A stretch of 64,000 nucleotides of DNA, taken from positions 22,771 through 86,770 of the IMG/VR virus record IMGVR_UViG_3300042519_001303; one strand, written 5' to 3'. Of the stretch, positions 51,777 to 58,976 are shown one piece after another (within the stretch, counting starts at the first letter, position 1; every line of letters starts with the position of its first letter). Source of the DNA: a virus. The position numbers and the translations under genes are program-made. The notes below the pieces were generated by a model. That model saw nothing but the letters and a program-made list of their open reading frames with translations, did no database searches and was not told the DNA's origin.

Positions 51777-51998
51777 CTAAACTCTTTGTCTGCGGTAGTA
51801 CTCCACCGCACGATTATAAGCGGCAACGGCTGTAATTGTTTCTTCACCATCACTCCAGCCGATGTTGTCAGCTAAGCGAATAATTCGCATGCCAACCTTT
51901 TGGCCGTAAGTCTTGATGATGTACTCCTCTACCTCGACGTTCTCATTGTTAGTGAGTCGTCGGTAGAGCTTGTCGCCCAAGTTATTTAAAGGATTCAT
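51777..51998 (-). CDS. Unknown protein (73 aa)
   Basis: Starts after AAGGAGGTGTC. Helical and basic at both ends (LGDKLYRRLTNNENVEVEEY; VAAYNRAVEYYRRQRV). Four-base overlap with the HTH gene upstream. Unrecognised. Confidence 0.55.
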   Translation of the reverse strand: MNPLNNLGDKLYRRLTNNENVEVEEYIIKTYGQKVGMRIIRLADNIGWSDGEETITAVAAYNRAVEYYRRQRV

Positions 51999-52357
51999 GA
52001 CACCTCCTTGTGTGCATAAGAGTTGCCGAGCATCCTCGGATGTCGTGTGGGCAGATTATGCCCGCTACGGCGGAGTAAGAATATCCGCTGATTTACCGAG
52101 GCAACAGTTCGCCCCAATCTTTTAGCCATATCTTTGGGGAGATAACCTTCCCCATACATACTCACTATCTGCTCGTCGTCCCAATCGGTCCATCTGGCCT
52201 TGCCAGTTCTGTCTTTGAAGAACTGGTCTATTTTGCTGATGAACGCTTCTGACTCTTCATCATTTAACCCCATTGCTGAAGCGAGCATCTTCAAAGCCTG
52301 GTCAGGCTCGAGGATACCATCAACACAAAGGTCAACGATGAGTCTTTCCTTAGTCAT
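51995..52357 (-). CDS. Myb/SANT-like helix-turn-helix protein
   Basis: Start at 52357 after AAAGGAGACATT. 120 residues. RWTDWDDEQIVSMYGEGYLP then KDMAKRLGRTVASVNQRIF resembles a Myb/SANT or GcrA-type HTH: W..WDDEQI ... MAKRLGRT..SV..R. Probably a DNA-binding regulator. First protein gene after the leftward intergenic region, so it may control this block. Confidence 0.65.
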   Translation of the reverse strand: MTKERLIVDLCVDGILEPDQALKMLASAMGLNDEESEAFISKIDQFFKDRTGKARWTDWDDEQIVSMYGEGYLPKDMAKRLGRTVASVNQRIFLLRRSGHNLPTRHPRMLGNSYAHKEVS

Positions 52358-52385
52358 AATGTCTCCTTTCGTTGTCATAACATTA

Positions 52386-52462
52386 TGGTGCCACCAGCAG
52401 GACTTGAACCTGCGACCCAGGCATTATGAGTGCCTTGCTCTAACCAACTGAGCTATGGTGGC
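52386..52462 (-). tRNA. tRNA with CAU anticodon (Met or Ile2)
   Basis: Minus strand: acceptor GCCACC/GGTGGC, discriminator A and encoded CCA; anticodon stem AGGCA/TGCCT with loop CTCATAA (CAT); T arm GGTTCAAGTCC. The first acceptor pair is G-C rather than the C-A mismatch of initiator tRNA, so it is elongator Met or, with lysidine modification, Ile2 for AUA. Confidence 0.9.
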
Positions 52463-52503
52463 TTTTTTCGCCCAAACCTATAATCATCCCCTTTTATATA
52501 AGA

Positions 52504-52613
52504 GATGGTAGAGTCACTGCTCTAGTCAATGATGGTAGAGTCAGTGATGCTAGAGTCAGTGGGATTTAGACACTGGTCTAGTCAATGGTCTTGCCAGTGA
52601 AGGTGCAGGCAGT
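52504..52613. repeat. Degenerate 12-15 bp tandem repeat array
   Basis: Eight head-to-tail units of 15, 12, 15, 15, 14, 12, 12 and 15 bases. Examples: GATGGTAGAGTCACT, GATGGTAGAGTCAGT, GATGCTAGAGTCAGT, with shorter GGTCTAGTCAAT forms. Lies in the ~570-base gene-free stretch between the tRNA and the gene at 53033. The rest of that stretch (52614-52922) holds palindromes and inverted repeats, but no gene was seen. Confidence 0.7.
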
Positions 52614-52783
52614 TGATATGCGCACTCAACACTGGCTCACCTATACAGTGGCTATGGATCGCTATAAAATGGAGAATACAGCGATAGCAACTACTGGAAA
52701 GGGGTAGTAGTAGCTTTAGCAGGGCTTGCACCGCAATTTTGGTGCTCACCCCACCCATAGGCCCACTTATAGGCCAAATCTTA

Positions 52784-52834
52784 GTGACATTTGTCACGTA
52801 GCGAGGCATAAGTCACTCAATATGACATATGTCA
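52784..52834. promoter_or_regulatory. Two operator-like palindromes
   Basis: TGACATTTGTCA (in GTGACATTTGTCAC, 52784-52797) and perfect TGACATATGTCA (52823-52834), centres 38 bases apart. A related inverted site lies at 53774-53790. They sit upstream of the leftward tRNA/HTH transcript; binding partner unknown. Confidence 0.55.
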
Positions 52835-52922
52835 CACGCCTATTAGGACGTCACCCTTGACGCAATCACAATTGCGACGGGCTCTGTCCACACGGCAACA
52901 CACACCTCTCAGTTTTTGGGTA

Positions 52923-52964
52923 CAAAAAAAACCAACCGATAGGTGCGTAACCTATCGGTTTTTA
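52923..52964. terminator. Terminator, bidirectional
   Basis: AACCGATAGG-tgcgtaa-CCTATCGGTT with an A run on the left and a T run on the right, so it acts on both strands. Second of two terminators downstream of the gene at 53033. Confidence 0.85.
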
Positions 52965-52967
52965 GAT

Positions 52968-53014
52968 ACAAAAAAAGAGAGGGGGTAGTGAGGGCATTAC
53001 ACCCTCACCACCCC
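52968..53014 (-). terminator. Leftward terminator after 53033 gene
   Basis: Minus strand GGGGTGGTGAGGG pairs with CCCTCACTACCCC (one mismatch), followed by CTCTCTTTTTTT. Lies 18 bases after the stop of the leftward gene. Confidence 0.85.
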
Positions 53015-53032
53015 GTAGTGGCTAACCGCTGG

Positions 53033-53755
53033 TCAGTCCAGACTGAACTCAGGCTCAAGTTGATTGATCGTTACGAACAACGCATCAACCTTATCCCTAA
53101 GTTCTTTGACTAACTCCTTTTCCTCAAGCGTGATGTGACCACCAGTGCCACGAGGTAGCAGTTGCTTGTCGGCGGTCTCAATTGCCGTGATGGCTTTCGC
53201 CAATTCACTAGCAGGTGTGACCACTTTCTTCGCTCGTACTGCGGGAGCATTGCCATTAGCAGTTTGGACTGCTTTCTTGATCTCTCGTGCCACCTCAAGG
53301 TCACTTCCCTTGAGTTTGATACGAGTCGCCTCATTGCCCTTGACCCAACGCCAAGTATCAACATCGGTCAAGCCATTGTTCACACGCTTCAGCGTAGCGA
53401 AACGAGACTGAACAGAACCAATCTCACCGTTCTTTCGACATTTGTTGACGAAGTCTAGGACTTCTTTTGCCAACTCTGAGTCGGTGATCTCGGTGTTCTT
53501 GACCACGATCGCTGTCCAACGGAGACCGCTAAGCATATTCTCGCTGATGGCGAGTCGCTTCGCTTCCTCTTTCGCTGTCTTACGGTCGTGGATTAGATCG
53601 CTAAGAACGACGGGGAGAAGTAAAACATCTTTCCCGTAATTACTACCGTTCTCGCAATACTCTGCGAGCCTGGCAACGATCTGCTTCTGCTGATCAAGAG
53701 TCAGCGGTTCGTTTGTAGACGGCACCACTCCTCCCTCAACTGTTGAGTTTGTCAT
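53033..53755 (-). CDS. Unknown protein (240 aa), higher-GC gene
   Basis: Predicted mainly helical, Lys/Glu-rich (LAEYCENGSNYGKDVLLLPV; KRVNNGLTDVDTWRWVKGN). No motif recognised. Its GC is clearly above its neighbours (55% in the 60 bases from 53521), and it has its own two terminators and operator-like upstream site, so it is a single-gene transcription unit. Possibly a regulator of the divergent promoters or a recently acquired gene. Confidence 0.6.
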   Translation of the reverse strand: MTNSTVEGGVVPSTNEPLTLDQQKQIVARLAEYCENGSNYGKDVLLLPVVLSDLIHDRKTAKEEAKRLAISENMLSGLRWTAIVVKNTEITDSELAKEVLDFVNKCRKNGEIGSVQSRFATLKRVNNGLTDVDTWRWVKGNEATRIKLKGSDLEVAREIKKAVQTANGNAPAVRAKKVVTPASELAKAITAIETADKQLLPRGTGGHITLEEKELVKELRDKVDALFVTINQLEPEFSLD

Positions 53756-53773
53756 GATTGTTTTCCCATCTCC

Positions 53774-53790
53774 AATGTCACCGTGACATT
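53774..53790. promoter_or_regulatory. Inverted repeat upstream of 53033 gene
   Basis: AATGTCAC-c-GTGACATT, eight-base perfect arms, 19 bases upstream of the start. Uses the same half-site (GTGACAT) as the two palindromes at 52784-52834 but in the opposite arrangement. Candidate operator. Confidence 0.5.
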
Positions 53791-53962
53791 GACTATGCCT
53801 AGAACCACAACGGCACTAGGGCTTAGGGTGGTGGGAGGTCTAGGTGTCCCTAGGGGGTCTCCCACCCCCATACTTCACCCTACCCCCCAGATTAGGGGGT
53901 GAGTAGGGGCCAGATGTTAAGGACCACCCACCCCCCATATAGCCCTATTCCGAAACTTAACC

Positions 53963-54013
53963 GGTTATAACGTAAAGCGGCCCAACCGTCAAATAGGTTA
54001 TAATAGACCTATT
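53963..54013 (+). promoter_or_regulatory. Tandem promoter-like elements with embedded palindrome
   Basis: GGTTATAA occurs at 53963 and again at 53996, 33 bases apart. The second is inside AATAGGT-tataatag-ACCTATT (53992-54013), a 7-bp inverted repeat with a -10-like TATAAT in its centre. No good -35 box. Immediately upstream of the gene at 54035. The rest of the 280-base gap 53756-54034 is a GC-rich C/G-tract region with no gene. Confidence 0.5.
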
Positions 54014-54034
54014 CCATAACTAAGGAGCTACACC

Positions 54035-54556
54035 ATGGCCAATGAAGAACGCCCAACTATTACATGGAAACGTGATGAGCCCCAGCGTCCAACGATCCAA
54101 CGTCCTAACGTAGATCCCCCTCGACCAACCATTGAACGTCCTACCATAGACATTCAACGACCAACTATTCAGCGTCCAGCTCCTGAACGCCCAACCATAT
54201 CACTTGGTGATACTCCAGCTGCATCCCCGGCCCAACGGCCAGCTCCTACGCCAACCCAAGGACGTCAAGACACTGGTAGTCACCCAGGTCGTAAAACTGA
54301 TCGATCAGCTCATACTAGCCGATTCGCTAATGTCGTGACTACCCATGCTAATAACCTTATGAGAGAAGATGATGGTACTATTCCAAGTGATGATCTTCTA
54401 AGTGTTGAACGAACTCAAGAACTCATCGACCATCACCGTACTACTAGACACAGACTTGGTTATGACGAGGATATACAGTCTAGAAAGGAAATGCTAGAAG
54501 CTTCTTTTAAGAATAGACATAATAAAGACTATGGTTACGAAGATCTCTACGAATAA
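54035..54556 (+). CDS. RPTI-repeat protein, probably virion-associated
   Basis: 173 residues. The N-terminal 60 carry repeated RPT(I)xRP units (PQRPTIQRPNVDPPRPTIER). Near residue 78, RQDTGSHPGRKTDRSAH resembles the N terminus of the protein at 30717. Ends in YGYEDLYE. Mostly disordered. First gene of a rightward operon that also encodes a metalloprotease. Confidence 0.6.
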   Translation: MANEERPTITWKRDEPQRPTIQRPNVDPPRPTIERPTIDIQRPTIQRPAPERPTISLGDTPAASPAQRPAPTPTQGRQDTGSHPGRKTDRSAHTSRFANVVTTHANNLMREDDGTIPSDDLLSVERTQELIDHHRTTRHRLGYDEDIQSRKEMLEASFKNRHNKDYGYEDLYE

Positions 54557-54558
54557 CA

Positions 54559-55443
54559 ATGACGTTAAACCCTAAACAGTTTGGCCCAACCGGCCAGTTA
54601 CAACTACCAGGTGCTGATAAGTGGGAAACTGATGCTCGGAAAGAAGCAGTTAAAAGTATTACTGTATCTTCTCATGATCCAGACTTGTCTGAGGACAAAG
54701 CAAGGTCATTCGCCCATACCTCCCTGTTGAGCACCAAATTACCATCTACAACACTTAATAAAATGGCAGGCACCCATATTGCCTATACTCCCGCATCAGA
54801 CTACCCTGAGTGGTCTGGTGAGCATTTTCCAGAGAGTAACACTATCGCGTTCAATACTAAAGCTCATGCTGACGTTATGGATGAAGAAGCTCCTGTGTGG
54901 ATGACTCATGAGCTAGGCCACGCTGCAGATGCTAAGGAACTACCTAATTCTAATAATAGAGACTTCTTACAGAAGAACTCACCAGAACGTAGATCAGAAA
55001 ACTTCCCCACTCCAGATCCAAGGCTAGAGGGTGTGGCAGATGGTTTCATGGATAAACATACCGGAACTACAAAAGGGTATGAACACCAAACACAGACCTC
55101 CTACGGTAAGGGTGTTAAAGCATGGTCTCCGGTAGATACTGCTGTCTACCATGCCACCAGAGCACACTCAGCGGCTACTGGAGAGAACCTAGCAGTAGAT
55201 TACTCTGGTGACCATCCTGAGGGGGAATTCCTCCATAAACTAACTAGCCGTGGGCCACATGCTATGGAAGCGTTAAAAATTGCCGGGCTAGGCGACGTTG
55301 CTCAAGAGCACATCGATAAGTGGAAGGCAACAAGAAAGAGTGGCACCCAACTGTCTTTCTTTGGAGATGCTGATTACGATACTCACAATATACCTGCTAG
55401 CCATATGAGTAGTCAGTTTGACGACGACGCACCTAAAGATTAA
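54559..55443 (+). CDS. Zinc metalloprotease-like protein (HExxH)
   Basis: 294 residues. VWMTHELGHAADAKE provides His117, Glu118 and His121 (HELGH), and LEGVADGFM supplies Glu157 as a third ligand (E-x-x-A-D), the gluzincin pattern. Acidic, with a Pro/Asn-rich region between. It could process virion proteins or attack host proteins. The neighbours (RPTI protein, unknowns) suggest a structural or maturation role rather than lysis. Confidence 0.75.
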   Translation: MTLNPKQFGPTGQLQLPGADKWETDARKEAVKSITVSSHDPDLSEDKARSFAHTSLLSTKLPSTTLNKMAGTHIAYTPASDYPEWSGEHFPESNTIAFNTKAHADVMDEEAPVWMTHELGHAADAKELPNSNNRDFLQKNSPERRSENFPTPDPRLEGVADGFMDKHTGTTKGYEHQTQTSYGKGVKAWSPVDTAVYHATRAHSAATGENLAVDYSGDHPEGEFLHKLTSRGPHAMEALKIAGLGDVAQEHIDKWKATRKSGTQLSFFGDADYDTHNIPASHMSSQFDDDAPKD

Positions 55444-55527
55444 CTTAAGTAACATTAAAATTGATGTAAAATAGATCTACTGCTGATTTCGTATAGTGAC
55501 GGAAGTCACATAACAAAGGATTAAATT

Positions 55528-56271
55528 ATGGGGCTGTTACGTAACGCAAGTGGATTGCTGATCCCTGATGCATTTGGTGGTAAACCAGGTAGAGCTGACG
55601 ATCCAGAATTCCATATACGTAGACTTCACCATTTTGGTCAAGGTATGGGTGTTGATTTAACTTCTACACACCCTAATTTTAGTAGGAAACATATTGCCAG
55701 AAGTCCTGTTAGTGCTATTCCAACAGACCTACTTCAAATGGATAGTCATGGTGAGGGGATACACTTACCTCAAGGACATATTAATGCTGGTAGTGACGCT
55801 ATTCAACTTGAAATGGGGTCTGAATGGAGAAAGTCCGATAAAGCACTATCTGAGTTACACCACCGTGCACCTTTTCATAACTATGCGAGAACTGCTCCTC
55901 GAGGAAGTATGTATGGAAACATATCCAAAGAAATATCTGATGGTGACCGTTTTGCAACTATATCAGAGCCTTGGGACCAACAAGGTTCACAATCTTTTAA
56001 AGATGCTGATAAGCTAATAAGAAGTGAGTTTGGAAATCAAAACCGTAATAGAAGTGTACCAAGTACTGACACTCTTGCAATAGTTAATCGGGCTATTCAA
56101 CATCCAGCTGAAGAAAGTATGAGGGTTAGTCGTAGGCAACTGCCAAGTGAACTTAGTCCTCAGTTTTTAAGCGTTAGACATTTTGAAAATGACAACATAG
56201 ATAGTGACCACATTGACCTTGAGACAGGAAATTGGGCTAAAATAGATCCTGAAGGTTACTTCCCAGATTAA
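55528..56271 (+). CDS. Unknown protein (247 aa)
   Basis: Starts after AAAGGATTAAATT, with a TATAGT-like box 30 bases upstream. His- and Arg-rich (HIRRLHHFGQGMGVDLTSTH; ELHHRAPFHNYARTAPRGS). No motif recognised. Probably virion-associated like its neighbours. Confidence 0.55.
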   Translation: MGLLRNASGLLIPDAFGGKPGRADDPEFHIRRLHHFGQGMGVDLTSTHPNFSRKHIARSPVSAIPTDLLQMDSHGEGIHLPQGHINAGSDAIQLEMGSEWRKSDKALSELHHRAPFHNYARTAPRGSMYGNISKEISDGDRFATISEPWDQQGSQSFKDADKLIRSEFGNQNRNRSVPSTDTLAIVNRAIQHPAEESMRVSRRQLPSELSPQFLSVRHFENDNIDSDHIDLETGNWAKIDPEGYFPD

Positions 56272-56281
56272 AGAGCTGAAC

Positions 56282-56695
56282 ATGCCACACGGACACCCAG
56301 ATAACTACCCAGATAGAAGTAACGAACCAAATAGAAGGGCATTTGGTCGTCCTACCCCAAGAATTGACGCGTTAATTAACAACACTCTTGCCTTAGGGCC
56401 TGGTCGGGGTACGCTCAATATTGTTCCCAATGCTGGATCTCGTGTAACTGCTGCGCACAGGAAAAACAGAGCTGAAATGCTTGGTATGGGAGATCTACTA
56501 CCAGCAGTTGCAAATATGCCAAATGATGAGTATTCAAATGAACTAAGAGAAACCTATGCTGAAAGCTTATCAAAGGCAACCGATAGATTTGAGGGCACTT
56601 CAACTAGTATTAAGGGCGCTTTAGCTAAAAGACACGAAATACGTGCAGATGCTAAAAATATGGCAGAAGAGAAATTTGAGTGGCCAGATGAGTAA
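56282..56695 (+). CDS. Unknown protein (137 aa)
   Basis: Basic N terminus with His and Pro/Asn (MPHGHPDNYPDRSNEPNRRA), then a helical second half (ELRETYAESLSKATDRFEG). Starts ten bases after the previous stop. Unrecognised. Confidence 0.55.
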   Translation: MPHGHPDNYPDRSNEPNRRAFGRPTPRIDALINNTLALGPGRGTLNIVPNAGSRVTAAHRKNRAEMLGMGDLLPAVANMPNDEYSNELRETYAESLSKATDRFEGTSTSIKGALAKRHEIRADAKNMAEEKFEWPDE

Positions 56696-56703
56696 ACTTA
56701 GTC

Positions 56704-56719
56704 TATAATAATATAAACA
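56704..56719 (+). promoter_or_regulatory. Promoter-like TATAAT/ATATAAACA element
   Basis: TATAATAATATAAACA (56704-56719), 15 bases before the ATG at 56735. Third copy of the ATATAAACA motif. Confidence 0.35.
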
Positions 56720-56734
56720 ACTTAAGGAGTTTCC

Positions 56735-57160
56735 ATGGCAATTAAAGACATGTTTAGAGGCGGATCTGATGGAGAGCATGCACATAGTAGTGCAAGGACT
56801 TCATACTCTATGAAAAATGGCAGAACGCCAATAGACAATAGTAGAGCTGATGAGGCTCGGGCCAACGAGATAATGGGTTATGAAACTGGAAGTGTTCCCC
56901 CATTGATGACTATGGATGGAATTAAGCAAACAGCCATTAATGCTGCAAATAATGGGCACGCACAAGCATCAGCAGCAGGAGCTGCCATTGGAGCAGGGCT
57001 ACTTGGAGGCGTTGTTTCTATAGGAGCAGGTGACCAAACTTACTATGATGGCATTACTTCGGCACCAAAGGCAGCAATGCTCGGTGCAGCTGTTGGAGCA
57101 GCCGGAAAATTCATTAGTGACACCGTTAAAATGCCCAAAGGTTCACGTAAAGGCAATTAA
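56735..57160 (+). CDS. Membrane-active Gly/Ala protein with IKD-RGGS N terminus
   Basis: 141 residues. Begins MAIKDMFRGGSDGEHAHS, like the protein at 30069. Residues ~75-135 have two hydrophobic Gly/Ala segments (AAGAAIGAGLLGGVVSIGAG; AAMLGAAVGAAGKFISD) in glycine-zipper style, suggesting membrane insertion, perhaps as a pore or ejection protein. Unknown function; the motif link is described in findings. Confidence 0.6.
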   Translation: MAIKDMFRGGSDGEHAHSSARTSYSMKNGRTPIDNSRADEARANEIMGYETGSVPPLMTMDGIKQTAINAANNGHAQASAAGAAIGAGLLGGVVSIGAGDQTYYDGITSAPKAAMLGAAVGAAGKFISDTVKMPKGSRKGN

Positions 57161-57162
57161 AA

Positions 57163-57489
57163 ATGGGTTATATTGACAAAAATGGGGATTATCAACCTAA
57201 TCCTAATGATCGATATGGCAGATCTGATGCTGCTTCAGTAAAAAAGTACAAAAAACCGTCTACTGGCATCTCTGCAAAAGAAAAAAAGCAGAGAAAAGTT
57301 GCTACAGCTGCAATGATTGCGGATGCATCTAAGTCTGATCAGAACATAATGGACGATCAAGGTGATGTAATGGTCCCTTCATCCAGTATTTCTGGTACTT
57401 TTCCAAGTAAAAAGGCCACTTTTCTTCATGCAATAGGCTCATGTAGCTGTGATAGCGCCGGTTGTTGCGATGTGAGTGGCCCAATGTAA
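57163..57489 (+). CDS. Unknown protein with Cys-rich end (108 aa)
   Basis: Starts two bases after the previous stop. The N-terminal half is polar and Lys-rich (KKYKKPSTGISAKEKKQRKV); the C terminus is HAIGSCSCDSAGCCDVSG, with four closely spaced cysteines. It runs directly into the glycosyltransferase gene. Function unknown. Confidence 0.6.
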   Translation: MGYIDKNGDYQPNPNDRYGRSDAASVKKYKKPSTGISAKEKKQRKVATAAMIADASKSDQNIMDDQGDVMVPSSSISGTFPSKKATFLHAIGSCSCDSAGCCDVSGPM

Positions 57490-58302
57490 ATGAAATACGG
57501 AATAGGTATCACAACACGAAATAGACCAGAATGTCTTGAAGTTTGCCTCCGACATTTCGCAAAATTTGGCTACGGTGACAAAATTGTTGTTATAGATGAC
57601 AATAGTGAGATGTGGCAAGTTAACAAAATTGTTGCTGAATCATTCGGTATTAACGTTATATACAAATATAGCAATTCACGCCTTGGTGTATCAAAAGCAA
57701 AAAATGCATGTCTATGGGAATTGCGTGATTGCGAACATGTATTCTTATTTGATGATGATGCTTGGCCTCAATGTGATAACTGGGCTGAAACATGGGTCAA
57801 TATAAATGAAGTAAACAATGTTGGACACTCTATGTTTAATGTCACTGCTTCAGACCTACTGGAATTAAATCCAGCATTTAAAGCAGTTGTTCAACCAATC
57901 TCTTCAATTGGTACTGATGAAACAAAAATGGTTTCATTTTCTAACTGTTTTGGCGTAATGCTCTACTTTAATAGAAAGTGCCTAGATACCTTAGGTGGCT
58001 ATCTCAATGATACCCCGCATCCGTATGGATATGAGCATGCTCAGATTAGTATGAGGGCAAATATGGCAGGATTTACACAAGGCCACCAATATCTTACGCC
58101 AGCAATTGCAAGCGAACTAATTTACAGTATTGATATTACCTATTGCATGTTAAAAATTACTCCACCTTTAGATGCTCGCTGGATAGGGAACTTTCACTCA
58201 TCAGTAACATTGGAAGAATCATCTCAAGCAGGAAAAAACTCTGCCATAATGGGTATCCAAGAAGTATACTCTCCACTAGTAGCCCAATTAGATCAAGGAT
58301 AA
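57490..58302 (+). CDS. Family 2 glycosyltransferase
   Basis: 270 residues. YGIGITTRNRPECLEVCL at the start, KIVVIDDNSE and HVFLFDDDAWPQ (DDD metal-binding motif) match GT-A family 2 enzymes that use nucleotide sugars. No membrane segments, so it is a soluble enzyme. First gene of a four-gene sugar cassette (to 60417). Confidence 0.8.
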   Translation: MKYGIGITTRNRPECLEVCLRHFAKFGYGDKIVVIDDNSEMWQVNKIVAESFGINVIYKYSNSRLGVSKAKNACLWELRDCEHVFLFDDDAWPQCDNWAETWVNINEVNNVGHSMFNVTASDLLELNPAFKAVVQPISSIGTDETKMVSFSNCFGVMLYFNRKCLDTLGGYLNDTPHPYGYEHAQISMRANMAGFTQGHQYLTPAIASELIYSIDITYCMLKITPPLDARWIGNFHSSVTLEESSQAGKNSAIMGIQEVYSPLVAQLDQG

Positions 58303-58304
58303 AA

Positions 58305-58976
58305 ATGTCTGAAATGACCATACTCGTTCCATCCCGTGGACGACCCCAAAATATAATGCGTCTAATGAACGCTTGGAGTATGACAACTACACGCGATACA
58401 CGTCTGCTTGTACTTGTTGACAATGATGATCCCAAACTGGACGAATACCTTGCTATTCCTGATATTGACATGCAGGTTGGACCACGCCTCCGAATTGGTG
58501 GTACTCTCAATGCTGTGGCCCCAATTGAAGCAACAAAGTGTTTTGCTATTGGCTTTTTAGGAGACGATCACCTGCCCCGTACTAAGGGATGGGATGACCG
58601 ATTCCTTACTACACTGGAAAAGGCTAAAGTTGGAGTCACATGGGGTAATGATCTTTATCACGGCGCAAACCTGCCAACTGCAGTAGCCATGACCTCAAAT
58701 ATTGTTAATACTTTGGGATACTTTGTGATGCCTGGAGGTATCCACTTATTTTTAGACAACTTCTGGTTAGCAATAGGTCGAGGACTAGATAGCGCGCACT
58801 ACCTGGATGATGTCATTATTGAGCATATACACCCATTTTTTGGAAAAGCAGAACATGATGAAACTTATACTGAAGCAAATGATGCAAAAGTATCAAGTGC
58901 GGATGAACTAACATTCAATAATTATGTTGCTACCCAACTACAATCTGACCTACAGAAACTGAGAACCATAAAATGA
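58305..58976 (+). CDS. Glycosyltransferase-like protein (GT-A)
   Basis: Start at 58305, ten bases after AAGG, three bases past the previous stop. 223 residues. MTILVPSRGRPQNIMRLMNA, LLVLVDNDD and FAIGFLGDDHLPR (GDD/H) follow the GT-A fold, although the acceptor part differs from the previous gene. Ends in an ATGA overlap with the methyltransferase. Confidence 0.7.
   Translation: MSEMTILVPSRGRPQNIMRLMNAWSMTTTRDTRLLVLVDNDDPKLDEYLAIPDIDMQVGPRLRIGGTLNAVAPIEATKCFAIGFLGDDHLPRTKGWDDRFLTTLEKAKVGVTWGNDLYHGANLPTAVAMTSNIVNTLGYFVMPGGIHLFLDNFWLAIGRGLDSAHYLDDVIIEHIHPFFGKAEHDETYTEANDAKVSSADELTFNNYVATQLQSDLQKLRTIK

Noticed and set aside
52504-52613. Tandem repeat considered as a CRISPR array
   Set aside because: Units are 12-15 bases, degenerate and without unique spacers; no cas operon nearby.
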